From the NCBI GenBank assembly GCA_029851415.1, contig CM056741.1, forward strand, positions 86,752,282-86,816,281: DNA of 64,000 bases, written 5' to 3'. Positions 46,228 to 57,857 of this stretch are shown piece after piece. The notes under the pieces were generated by a model. That model saw only the letters and a list, made by a program, of their open reading frames with translations, was not told where the DNA came from and ran no database searches. The position numbers and the translations under genes are program-made. The stretch is from Eretmocerus hayati. Its lineage: Eukaryota > Arthropoda > Insecta > Hymenoptera > Aphelinidae. Numbering within the stretch: the first letter of the stretch is position 1; every line of letters starts with the position of its first letter.

Positions 46228-46247
46228 TTGGTCCTTCGAGCCGGATC
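46228..46247 (+). promoter_or_regulatory. BEL primer binding site (tRNA-Tyr type)
   Basis: TGGTCCTTCGAGCCGGAT starts two bases after the LTR. It is complementary to the CCA-bearing 3' end of insect tRNA-Tyr as I remember it (ATCCGGCTCGAAGGACCA). Confidence 0.7.
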
Positions 46248-46604
46248 CAGGTACTTGTGCCGGGAGGTTGTATGATCCATGATTCTTTAGTGATATGCGA
46301 ACGCGTGGTGCAAATTCCATAGTGCGGAGCTCATTTGCGGTTGTGAAGCACTATATCCCATACCGACTATGATACAGTGAGCTAAAGTGTGCAAGTTTAT
46401 TGTGCAAGTTGGAAGTGTGCGATCCATGCATTTTGTGGGAAGTTAATGGCATAATCAAGCCATAGCCCATACTACATGCCAGCCATTTTGCCTGCCTCGC
46501 CCCAAACGGCGGATGACGCCAAGCGAGCCGCAAAACGAGCGCGTGGCGGCCATTTTGAGAGCCAGCGTCTCGTTCATCGTCGAAGCAGCTAGCAGAGTAG
46601 GAAG
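46248..46604 (+). other. BEL leader, first part
   Basis: Noncoding sequence between primer site and the nested hairpin; it resumes at 48513. Confidence 0.55.
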
Positions 46605-46609
46605 CGGCG

Positions 46610-48507
46610 CACACTGGGAACTTATGCAAATTTTTTCCGGACCATCTCTCACAACCGAACCAGGCAAGGTTTGACGAAGTGAGTTAGCTCGATGTCTCCG
46701 CCAACTCTTCCTCTTCACAGGAAAAGTTCTCAAATTAGTGACAGATCAATATTTTTCCCGTAATATTAGCGAATCTGAATAAAAGTCTGCACCCGTTAGG
46801 CTCAAGTCAACTTCAAGTCGATGTAGAGACCCGAATTTTCACTCGTCGAGGTGAAATTTTGAACACTCTCCCAGTTCGATAGGGAAAAGGGGATAATGCG
46901 GTCAAAAATGGAATTATAATGATAGTCTTATCATTATAAAGTTTTTCCATTTTTTGGCCAAAATTAATCAAATTTTATATGTATCGATAGAGAAAAATTT
47001 TTTCAATGCAGAAATGTAATGGGCTAAACTTTCTGACTATTGGATGATATGATAAAAGGACTTTTAACCCTCTAAGAGAAGCCGACACAGAAGTAGTTGA
47101 CTTTGCGGTTTGACTTTTAGAGGCCCATAAGACCGATACCATCGGTAAATCCCGACGGAAAATATAAGTCCGCAGCCAGGCTCGGGTCATAAACAACCCT
47201 CATAAAGCCATTATGAACTAACTCCAGCCAAATTCTGAATAATCGAAATAATCGAATTGCCCCCATTCTGATTGCGGAATCTGCTTGCTGATACCAGGCT
47301 GATCAATTACAAACTTGAATGGGAGAAATCGGATAAGATTAACTGTAAAAAATGATAATCGGCGATATCACTGAAATCGATATCGTCTTATCAGATATTG
47401 GCCGATTTCGACCACTCGAGTTTCTAAATGATCGGCTTGATATCAGTAAGCATATTCCATTATCAGAGTGTGGTTAATCCAATTATTTTGATTAGTCAAA
47501 AATTGGATAGGAGATTCCGTAATGACCTTATGAGGGTCGTTTATTACTCAATACGGTCCCGGCTTCAGTAATAAACGACCCTCATAAAGTCATTACGGAA
47601 TCTCCTATCCAACTTTTGACTAATCAAAATAATTGGATTAACCACACTCTGATAATGGAATATGCTTACTGATATCAAGCCGATCATGTAGAAACTCGAA
47701 TGGTCGAAATCGGCCAATATCTGATAAGATAATATCGATTGTAGTGATATCGCCGATTATCATTTTTTACAGTTAATCTTATCCGATTTCTGCCATTCAA
47801 GTTTGTAATTGATCAGCCTGGTATCAGCAAGCAGATTCCGCAATCAGAATGGGGGCAATTCGATTATTTCGATTATTCAGAATTTGGCTGGAGTTAGTTC
47901 ATAATGGCTTTATGAGGGTTGTTTATGACCCGAGCCTGGCTGCGGACTTATATTTTCCGTCGGGATTTACCGATGGTATCGGTCTTATGGGCCTCTAAAA
48001 GTCAAACCGCAAAGTCAACTACTTCTGTGTCGGCTTCTCTTAGAGGGTTAAAAGTCCTTTTATCATATCATCCAATAGTCAGAAAGTTTAGCCCATTACA
48101 TTTCTGCATTGAAAAAATTTTTCTCTATCGATACATATAAAATTTGATTAATTTTGGCCAAAAAATGGAAAAACTTTATAATGATAAGACTATCATTATA
48201 ATTCCATTTTTGACCGCATTATCCCCTTTTCCCTATCGAACTGGGAGAGTGTTCAAAATTTCACCTCGATCGAGTGAAAATTCGGGTCTCTACATCGACT
48301 TGAAGTTGACTTGAGCCTAACGGGTGCAGATTTTTATTCAGATTCGCTAATATTACGGGAAAAATATTGATCTGTCACTAATTTGAGAACTTTTCCTGTG
48401 AAGAGGAAGAGTTGGCGGAGACATCGAGCTAACTCACTTCGTCAAACCTTGCCTGGTTCGGTTGTGAGAGATGGTCCGGAAAAAATTTGCATAAGTTCCC
48501 AGTGTGC
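46610..48507. mobile_element. 1.9 kb Transib-like hairpin with 940-bp inverted arms
   Basis: The arms 46610-47548 and 47567-48507 are near-perfect inverted copies around an 18-bp centre. Termini read CACACTGGGAACTTATGC. CGGCG flanks both sides (46605-46609 and 48508-48512), a 5-bp GC-rich target duplication. Transib elements have 5-bp GC-rich duplications and termini starting CACWATG, related to the V(D)J heptamer CACAGTG; here the heptamer is CACACTG. The same 73-residue ORF is found in each arm only because the arms are copies. No transposase is encoded, so it would be nonautonomous. Confidence 0.65.
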
Positions 48508-48512
48508 GGCGC

Positions 48513-48852
48513 CACATCATCGATCATTACGTTCCTGCGCAGTATCAACGGTCGCGAAGCGTTCGCGACAGGGGTCAAGGTCATCTACCGGTGAGTGAAT
48601 TGTCTATCCTTCCTACATTCTTTGGGGGATTGTTTCACTGGCTACCCTTGCCCCTCCCCTCAATCGGTACATTCATATTCAAGTACTGCATCATGCTACG
48701 TTTATTGATGGATTGAGATTGTTCTTCGTGTTCTTCGCGACACATAATTAATCGAAATTATTTGATTTCCAAGTCAACACTCATTTTGAGCATTTGAGGA
48801 GATTCTCCCTTTTTGAGCGCTCGAGTTGACGAGATAAAAATAATCGAATACA
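48513..48852 (+). other. BEL leader, second part
   Basis: About 340 bases leading to the gag start, with a possible splice donor CCGGTGAGTG at 48589-48598. No ORF of interest. Confidence 0.45.
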
Positions 48853-50031
48853 ATGGCTTCGATCGAAAAGCTGCAAACTCAAACTGCAAACTCGCATTGC
48901 CAACGCGTATACAAATCTCCTAAAATTAGGTCAGGCTAAGATGACTAAAGGGGCTTGTATTACCCGCATGGAAACTTTGAAAACAAATTGGCAAAAATTT
49001 CAAGATCCTCATGATGAACTAATGGACGACGAGGAGATCGATAGCACTGATAATTATTTCAAAAATAATCTTATAACGATCGACTGGGTCTTTTTCAAGA
49101 CTTCTTGTTGAATCTCGAGGCAGCAGTGCCTACCGGTTCGCGGAATGTTGAAACGTCGGAACAATCAGCTATATGCCAAGCAAAATTAACACCGATTGAA
49201 CTCCCCACATTTTCCGGTGACATACAGAACTGGAAGAATTTTCATGATTCCTTTGATGAAATGGTGGTGAAGAAACACGGCCTTGCGAATGTTTATAAAA
49301 TCAGCTACTTGCGATCCTCACTCAAAGGGGAAGCCGCAGAGCTCCTTGAAGAAAGCTCTTCCTCTGGCGAAAATTTTGATTTAGCCTGGAAAAGCGTAAA
49401 AGAGTACTACAGCAATAATCCCTTATTAGTCTCTAAATTACTTTCAAAATTAATGTCCATGAATAAGATGGAATCTGACGTAGCTTCAGAAATTAGTCGT
49501 CTTCGCAACGGCGTGAACAATATTTTAAAAGCTCTAAAATCATTAAATTGTCAAGTCGACACTTGGGATCCTTTTGTTGTCTTTCTAGTAGTGATGCGTC
49601 TCACTCCTTCGCTTCAAAAAGACTGGGAATCTCATGTCGCGCAATCAGAAAATCCTAAGCAGTGTCCTAGCTACAAGATGCTTGATGATTTTCTCGAAAC
49701 GCAAAGGCTAGCTCATGTTCAATTTGAAAGTGCTAAAGTAGCCACGGAACAGTCGGAGCTAAAGCGCAAACCCAATTCTGACACAAAGAATCAGAATAAA
49801 AATCAGAATAACAAACCCAAGGATTCTAAAGCGGTTCATGTAGATCAAAAGGACCCAAAGAAACCTTGGCGTGAACAACCCGTCTGCCTCATTTGCGAGG
49901 GTCCACATTTTTTCACCTTTTGCAATACTTTTAAGGCGAAATCTGTGCCTGAAAGAAAAAAAATACATAAATTCGCTCAAGAGATGTCTCAATTGTTTCT
50001 CTTCGGACCATCTCTTACCAGAGTGCACTAA
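48853..50031 (+). pseudogene. BEL gag, frameshifted
   Basis: The ATG at 48853 begins a BEL-type Gag. The N-terminal part continues in a second frame (RIANAYTNLLKLGQAKMTK) and shifts back near 49080 to the long frame from 49105, which has the DUF1759-like core (LPTFSGDIQNWKNFHDSF, YLRSSLKGEAAELL). The zinc-knuckle region starts CLICEGPHFFTFC. At an A8 run near 49956-49963 the frame shifts into pol, where CLNCFSSDHLLPEC and CAVCNGKHHTTIH complete a set of three zinc knuckles. A frameshift at such a run could be slippage or damage. Expected product: capsid and nucleocapsid. Confidence 0.8.
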
Positions 50032-53000
50032 AGAGAGACGCTGTGCTGTTTGTAACGGCAAGCATCATACGACTATTCACGAAAGTGGTAAGCCTAGTAT
50101 CCCGAATACCGCTGATCAACTTTCCAAATCGAATACGTCCGCCCAAAAGTCCAGCAGTGCAGCATCTATGTTACAATTGGAATCGAACCACGTCAATAAC
50201 ATTGTTAATAAAGATGACAATGATGGGGAGATTTTCATAGCAACTGCTCGAATCTTAGCTGAATCTACATTTGGTTCGTCATACGAAATACGGGCAATAG
50301 TGGATCAGTGCGCGCAGTCTTCATTTATTTCAGAAGGCTTATGCCAATTACTTAAATTAAAGAAAAAACCCGTTATGGTACCTACTACGACAGTTGGCGG
50401 TAAAAGTGGCCCTGTATGCAAAAATATAGTAGAGGTGACTATACGACCTCGCTTTACTTCCGATAAAAAATTCATAGTGTCAGCTTACGTAATTCCTAAG
50501 GTTACCAAATATCAACCCAACGCTCTATTCAATGGGGATTGGAAACATTTGAAGAAACTGCGTTTAGCCGACCCTAATTTCAATAAACCTGGTGTTGTTG
50601 ATATGTTACTTAGTGCTCAGATCCACGCACAAATCATACAACAAGGTTTACGTAACAGCCGGAAGGGCGATGCTCCTATAGCTATGAAATCGCATTTCGT
50701 CTGGATAGTTTCTGGCTCTTCGATGTCTCAAAAATCGTCGCAACCAACAATAAATTTGTGTCTCAATGATACCGATTCTCAACTCAATGAAACTCTCCGT
50801 TCGTTTTTTGAACGCGAGGAAATTCCAAAGGAACGTTTCTTGTCGGATGACGAACAAGAATGTGTTGAACATTACTACAACAATGTGAGTCGCACAGAAA
50901 CCGGCAAATATATCGTCAAACTTCCACGGAAACCCAATTTTCCAGGGTCAGGTATTCTAGGAGATTCTTACTCCAAAGCACTTCGAGTTTTTCTAAGTCT
51001 GGAAAAGAAGTTTGCAAAGAATCCTGAATTCAAGAACGCGTATGTCAAATCAATGCGAGATTACTTATCTCAAGGTTTCGTGCGCCCAATATTCACTACC
51101 AGTATCCCTGACGATCAATTCTATTTTTTACCTCATCACGGAGTTATCAAAGAGAATAGCTCGACAACTCCAGTGAGAACAGTTTTCAATGCTTCAATGA
51201 TCACTGATAAGGGTTACTCGCTCAATGACTATCTCTATTCAGGTCCGAATTTACTACCTGAATTAGTTGATTTATGTACCCAATGGCGTAAGTATCCTCA
51301 TGCTTTTGTGGCTGATATAAAACAAATGTTTTTACAAATTGGCGTCCATCCAGAGGATCAACACCTCCAAACTATTCTGTGGCGAGAGCACCCCAGTGAT
51401 GCAATAATGAAACTTTTGTTGACCGTACTGACATTTGGCTATACGAGTAGTCCTTTCTTAGCTATTATGACACTTAAACAGCTAGTCAAAGATGAAGGTG
51501 AACATTTTCCGAGCGCTATTGAAGTAATCAATGAAGAGAGCTACATGGATGACGTAATATCTGGTGGCTTCTCAATTGAGGAAATTTTGACTAAGCAATC
51601 GGACACAACTAACCTCCTAAAATCTGGTGGATTCGAGTTGAGAAAATGGCTCTCAAACACCCCCGAACTCATCGATAGATTACCAAAAAACATATTAGCT
51701 GCGGACGACCCTTTGCAAGAGGACTCTTTGTTCTCTGTGCTCGGTATAAGTTGGTGCCCCGCTAATGATATTCTCAAATTTCAATTGTCACTTGACCCAT
51801 TGACAGTTACACTGACAAAACGTATTGTACTTTCCAAAATTGCTAGAATCTTTGACCCACTGGGCTGGATAACGCCGGTGATCATCACTGGTAAAAATTT
51901 CATGCAGCTGCTGTGGATAAAAAATGTACCTTGGGATCAGGTACTACCGGATGAATTTACCAAAAAATTTGAACAATGGTATTCTTCCTTGACTCACCTT
52001 TTGGACTTGAAAATCCCACGTTACTTGGGTATAACGAAAAACGCGCTAAAATATGAGCTACATGGTTATTCCGACGCTTCCAAGATAGCGTATGCAGCGG
52101 TTGTATACCTGCGAGTTTTAGATGATGACTGTAAAGTCACTTTGTTGGGTGCTAAGTCAAAAGTTGCCCCCATGAAAATCCCCTCGATTCCGAAATTGGA
52201 ACTATTCGGCGCTTTGATAGTCGCCCAACTACTCAATCGATTTGCATCCAAACTTAAGCTTGACAATTTGTCAATTGATGTGCACTGCGATTCAAAAGTA
52301 GTATTGCACTGGGTTCATGAGCACCCTTCTAAATGGCCGGTTTTAGTTGCCAATAAGTGTGCTGAAATTAAATCTCTGATTCCCAATGCCACTTGGCACT
52401 ACATCAAATCGTCGAAAAACACTGCAGATGTTGCTTCTAGAGGGTGTTTGGGGAATGAGCTCGTCTCACATCGTCTGTGGTGGGAGGGACCCCCCGACTT
52501 GCGAGAACACAATCGCGATTGGAATCTAACAGGTTATGTCCATTTGAATTTTTCTACCAATCCAGAGAAGTCGACTAATGAAAACACTGAAGTATCTGTA
52601 AATACCATAACTTCAGAGACTCCGAAGATTCAGATTTGGGATTTGATGAAACGGTACTCTCCTTTCACCAAACTGATTAGAATTACTGTATACATTATGA
52701 GATTTATTTCAAGAATCGTGAATAGAACGTCTCTCAAAGACAAAGTTTCATGCGTTATTAGCAAGTTTCCTTTTCATTCAGATCAGCTCATAGACAGCAG
52801 TGAAATTCGTCACGCTAAACTTGTCATGAGCTATCTTACACAGTTAGTTTATTTTCCATTTGAATATAAAATGCTGCAAGAAGGTAAAATTCTGCCTAAA
52901 GCAAATGCCTTGAAATCCTTGAACCCCGTGCTAAAGGACGGTGTGTTGAGAGTAGGTAGCAGAATCAAGAATTCGGATCTATGTGACGATGAGAAATTTC

Positions 53001-54172
53001 CCGTTATCTTACCTACAAAATCTATCCTGACGGAGCTCTTGATTCGATATTTTCATCACATCACGTTGCACGGTGGTACTCAACTAACTCTTTCTACTAG
53101 CAGACAAATGTTCTGGATCATTCGAGGAAAAAGTGCAGTGAAAGTTATTATTGATAATTGCACCAGTTGTCAAAGATACAGAGCCACTCCACAGTATCAA
53201 ATGATGGCAGCTCTACCTCAAGAACGGGTACTGCCTACGCGTCCATTTAAAAAATCGGGTGTAGATTACGCAGGTCCATTTAAATTACTAGCTTCACGCA
53301 TTCGCGGACAAATTTCCTACAAGGGTTATTTCATCATTTTCATTTGTCTTTGCACAAAAGCAATTCACCTTGGAGCTGTCTCCGATTACACTACAGAGTC
53401 GTATCTAGCCGCGTTCGACAGATTCACGGCAAGACGAGGACCTTGTGAGCTTCTCATAAGCGATCAAGGTCAGAATTTGGTAGGAGCAGATGCCGAACTT
53501 AGAAAAATGTTCACTAAAAATTCACCCAACTCCAATTTCATTTCCCAATCCCTTAGCAATTTGGGGACAAAATGGCGTTTTAATCCACCATCCGCCCCAC
53601 ATTTTGGAGGAATTTGGGAAGCTGGGGTTAAGGCAGTGAAACATCACCTAAAGAGGGTAGTGTGAGAAACAATACTCACCTTTGAGGAATTCACAACAGT
53701 CCTCAATCAAGTGGAGGCATGCCTCAACTCTCGGCCTCTCTTGCCCCTCAGCAATGACCCTTCTGACCTAGAGGCTCTCACACCTGCTCATTTTCTGATA
53801 GGAGAGCCATCCTTCCTAATAGTCAAGGACAGAGTTACCAATGACAAAGTGTCACCTCTACGACGCTGAAAAATCATCACACGAATGGTCCAACAACTTT
53901 GGGAACGTTGGTCGCACCAGTATCTCCATACGCTCCATAAACGAAATAAGTGGACCTCAGTACAACATAACTTTGCTGAAGGTGACTTGGTTTTAGTGAG
54001 AAACGAGATCACACCACCATCCAGATGGCCACTGGGCCGAATCATCAAGACGCTCCCTGGAAAAGATGGGATTGTTCGAGTCGTGCAGGTGCGCACAGCT
54101 ACCACCATCCTGGATCGGCCAATTGTGAAGTTGGTGAAACTATTTCGCCCTCAAAGTGAAGAAGATGAGTGA
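49964..54172 (+). pseudogene. BEL pol: protease, RT, RNase H, integrase
   Basis: The open frame runs to 53665, two in-frame stops follow (53663 and near 53868), and the frame then continues to 54172. The protease has VDQCAQSSFIS. RT shows ADIKQMFLQI and SYMDDVISGG (~51540). RNase H keeps HGYSDASKIAY, KLELFGALIV, HCDSKVVLHW and NTADVASRG. Integrase has an HHCC region (~53050-53175), GVDYAGPF, ISDQGQN and WEAGVK, so all three acidic catalytic residues are present. The C-terminus has the BEL-type LVLVRNE and WPLGRI segments. Both stops are one base from sense codons (CGA and TGG types). Damage is light, in keeping with similar LTRs. Confidence 0.9.
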
Positions 54173-54399
54173 AAAGTGCTTCCGAGTGATTCAAAAGTGG
54201 AGTGCATTAAGACAACGACAAATGAATATTTACTATGTTGATCAATTTTCAATTTTCTATTTTTGAAATTAGTGATTATTTTCTCCAGGTGAAATCGAAT
54301 AATGACTATAAATTTTTTCATTTCACAACAAGTGAACCCTTATTTTTCCACACTTTTATGAAATCATTTGTTTTTTTCATCAAAATATAATTTTCTCTC

Positions 54400-54411
54400 G
54401 AGGTGGGAGGA
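54400..54411 (+). promoter_or_regulatory. BEL polypurine tract
   Basis: GAGGTGGGAGGA lies directly before the 3' LTR start TGTTTATG. Confidence 0.7.
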
Positions 54412-54746
54412 TGTTTATGTAGCACCGATCAAGCAATGTTTCGCGACAGCACACATACATGCACCTACACAATAGCGCAGACCCTCAACCGACAGTAGAC
54501 CCTCAACCGACAGTAGAACCTACTGCAGTGTATACATGTATATAGACATTCAGCGGCTTGGCTATAGGCCTCCTGCTCTGCTCCGGTTCAGTCAGTCTTC
54601 ATGTGGATCGCGAACAAGCCGCACACTCTCCACCACCTCGAGCATGTATTCAGTTTGCTCAATATATCTGTTCGCTGACAATCATTAATTCGTATTCCTC
54701 CTGTCACGAGTAACCTGGATCCCAAACCCCAACACCGGCGAGAACA
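54412..54746 (+). repeat. 3' LTR of the BEL element
   Basis: 335 bp, uninterrupted, ending GGCGAGAACA, then the AACAC target duplication. It serves as the empty-site reference for the insertion in the 5' LTR. Confidence 0.9.
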
Positions 54747-54751
54747 AACAC

Positions 54752-56000
54752 TACTTCATAACATTCCCTGATGAGTGAGTTACATTTTGAATCGATTCTC
54801 GATTACAGATTCTGGTGCCAAGGATTTCAACACGCGATCCATGCAAAATTTGACACGACTTCGATTCGAATATGATTGAGAATGGTGGATTCTAGATGAG
54901 ATTTTGAATGCTGCAACTAAGGAATTATTCCATAATATTGTGTGACGAGTGAGCTATTTTGAACTGGATCTCGATTCCGGGATTCGGTGCTGAAAAATCT
55001 CACATGTATATGATGCGAAAATTGCGATGAGCTCAGTTTTAATCAAATCGAAGGTATTTGATCCCACATATGGATTCGATATGCTGTCAATTTGTAAACT
55101 ATTCTGTTACATTCTGGGATGAGCCAGCTACATTTCGGACTGGATCTCGATTCCGGAATCTGGTGCCAAGAAATCTGAGACGCGATTCATGTAAAATTTG
55201 ACATGAGTACAGTCCAAATATGATTGAAAAAGGTGGATTCTAGATGTGATTTCGATATGCTGCTAACAAGGACACTACCTCATAACATTTTGTGATGAGT
55301 GAGCTACATTTTGAATTGGATCTCGAATCCGGATTCTGGTGCCAAGGAATTTGAGACGCGATCCATGCGAAATACGACACGACTTCGATTTACATATGAT
55401 TGGGAATGGTAGATTCTAGATGAGATTCCGAATGCTGCCAACTAAGAGATTATTTCATAATATTATGTGATGAGTGAGCTATAATTTGAACTGGATCTCA
55501 ATTCTGGGATGTGCCAAGAAATCTGAGACGCGGTTCATGCGAAAATGCACACGAGTACAGCCCAGATATGATTGGCAATCATGGAATCTAGACGAGATCC
55601 CGATATGCTGCCAACTCAGGAACTATTTCATCATATTGTGTGATAAGTGAGCTACATTTTGAACTGGATCTCGATTCTGGAATCTCGTACCAAGAAATTT
55701 GAGACGCGATTCGTGAAAAATTTGACACGACTTCGATTCATATAAGATTGGAGACGGTGGATTCTAAATGAGTTTTCCATATGCTGCCAACTTAGAAACC
55801 CTTTCATTGCATTCTGTGATGAGTGAGCTACATTTTGAACTGGATCTCGATTCCGGAATCTGGTGCCAAGAAATCTGAGTCGCGTTTCATGCAATATCTC
55901 ACGCGATCACAGTTCAAATGTGATCGAAAATGGTGGATTCTAGATGAGATCTCGATATGCTGCCAACTTAGGAACTATTCCATAATATTCTGTCAACGAC
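54752..56000 (+). repeat. ~175-bp tandem array, left arm (inner part)
   Basis: The array continues in the same orientation and phase after the BEL element. ORFs here are array translations, not genes. Confidence 0.8.
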
Positions 56001-56270
56001 GGGCGTATGACTACCCTTGTCATTCATCACATCATGTTACAATTGGATCACTATCGTCCGATTCCCTATCCATCGTTCCCTCATAGTACTTCATACGTGG
56101 CGCATCTCATCTTGTACATAACTGTTCACGGACTGGGATTCATTCAAGTGAAACTGGGAAGAAGGAGGAACCCGAGTTATGAAATATGCATTTTTCCTCA
56201 TAATTTCAATCTCTTCTTTCCATCCGAGAGACTGAAAGTTCGATTGAATTGGAACTGATCTCATGTGATT
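56001..56270. other. centre of the palindrome
   Basis: About 270 bases without the monomer, between plus-oriented and minus-oriented arrays. The ORF 56007-56258 has no recognisable domain. Confidence 0.6.
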
Positions 56271-56975
56271 TTTCGCTGAGAAATGGGTTTTGAATTCATT
56301 TGCACGGATTCCGAGGATCGAGATTTGGCTCGAAGTTGGGCTCACTTGTCGTGAGATGGTTTCCAACTCGTCAGCATACCTGATTCTTATCTAGAATGGA
56401 ACTCTCTGGATAACCTTTCAACTGATATCATGTCATCAAGCCAAAAGGATGATTCCGAGATTATTTGGCACCAATTTTCATATGGGAATTCAGCTCAAAA
56501 TGTAGCTCACTCAAAACAGAATGTCATTTGATAAGTTGCAGGCGGCATATCGGACTCTGATCTAGCATCAAACGTTTTCAACCGGACTTGGACTGAGCTC
56601 ATTTAAATTTTTGCATAATATACATGTGATAAATTTTCAGCACCGATTCCCATAATCGACATTCAGCTCAAGATGTAGCTCACTGATCACAGAATGTTAT
56701 GGGAAGGTTTCCAAGTTGGTAGCATATTGAATTCTCATCTAGAATCCACTATTTTCAATCATATTTGGACTGTACTCGTGTCAAATTTCACATGAATTGC
56801 GTCTCAGAATTTTGGGCACCAGATTTCGGAATCGAGATCCAGCTCGAAATATAGCTAGCGCATCCCAGAATGTCATAAAAAAGTTTACAACTTGGCAACA
56901 TATCAAATTCTTACGTAGGATCGAGTTTCTCCGATCGAATTTGAACTGAGCTCATCTCAATTTCCGCATGATATA

Positions 56976-57857
56976 CAGTACCCTGCAGAAAAAATGGAAC
57001 ACGGATACATTAACTAAAACAGTCACCACTCCGAAGCGTTTGGGTCTACAACAATTTTCCAAAAAGCACTTGAAAGATGAGAAAAAAATCTATCAAACTA
57101 TGTTTTTCAAAGATTTTTTTGATCCAAATTTCATGCCTTCAATTGACATTCAAAATTGGAAAAATTCTCATTTCAATCAATCACCCTCCATTTTTATGAA
57201 AGTGATGCTAACGTGAAAATTCTTGCGGGATTTTGTAGTTCTTTTCAAGACCATCAAAATCTTTTTTTGAACGTTGTTCTGCGATTTTTCACACCCGAAT
57301 TACAAGCGATCTCGTAGGAAGAATTTTGTACGGGTTGAGGGTATTGAAAGTATGGGGACATGAGTTTTTCTCAATTGAGGTAGGCGGAAGTACTTCTGAC
57401 CAATCTTTGGCATGAACCCGACGATTATTTCATGAGATTCTGAAGATTTCATGTCAAAATCGTAGATCATGACCTTTTCCGTATTTTTGTTACCCTCAAC
57501 ACGTACAAAATTCTTGCTACGAGATCGCTTGTAACTCGGGTGTAAAACATCGTAAAACAACGTTCAAAGGAAGATTTTGAAGTTCTCGAAAAGAACTACA
57601 AAATCCCGCAAGAATTTTAACGCCAGCGTGACTTGCATTAAAATGTAGGGTGGTTGATTGAAATGAGGATGTTTCCAAAATTGAGTGTCAAATCAAGGCA
57701 TGAAATTTCGATTGAAAAAATTTTTGAAACACATAATGTGATAATTTTTTTCTCATCTTTCAAGTGCTCCTTGGAAAATTGTTGTAAACCCAAACGCGTC
57801 GAAATGATAGCTATTTTAGTGAAGGTATCCGTGTTCCATTTTTTCTGCAGGTTACTG
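56976..57857. mobile_element. palindromic Tc1/mariner-type nonautonomous element
   Basis: Termini read CAGTACCCTGCAGAAAAAAT and, on the other strand, CAGTAACCTGCAGAAAAAAT. The two ~400-bp halves are diverged inverted copies meeting near 57417. The left flank ends TA, the right flank starts TT, and other monomers read GATATACATGTG here, so a TA target is likely with one flank mutated. CAGT ends and TA target are typical of Tc1/mariner. No transposase is present. Confidence 0.65.

Larger units (their letters stand above)
44795..54746 (+). mobile_element. BEL/Pao LTR retrotransposon with 5-bp target duplication
   Basis: It has LTRs starting TGTTTATGTAGCACC and ending AACA, flanked by AACAC at 44790-44794 and 54747-54751. 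The joined flanks restore a normal satellite monomer (compare TAACGTAAACACTACTTCAT near 43059). LTRs differ by about five substitutions and one ~18-bp repeat unit, so insertion was fairly recent. Contents: 5' LTR with nested DNA element, tRNA-Tyr primer site, leader with nested hairpin, gag, pol, polypurine tract and 3' LTR. Confidence 0.9.

Noticed and set aside
46975..48140. Two identical 73-residue ORFs on opposite strands
   Set aside because: They are the same sequence in the two arms of one hairpin; identity reflects the inverted duplication, not a conserved gene.
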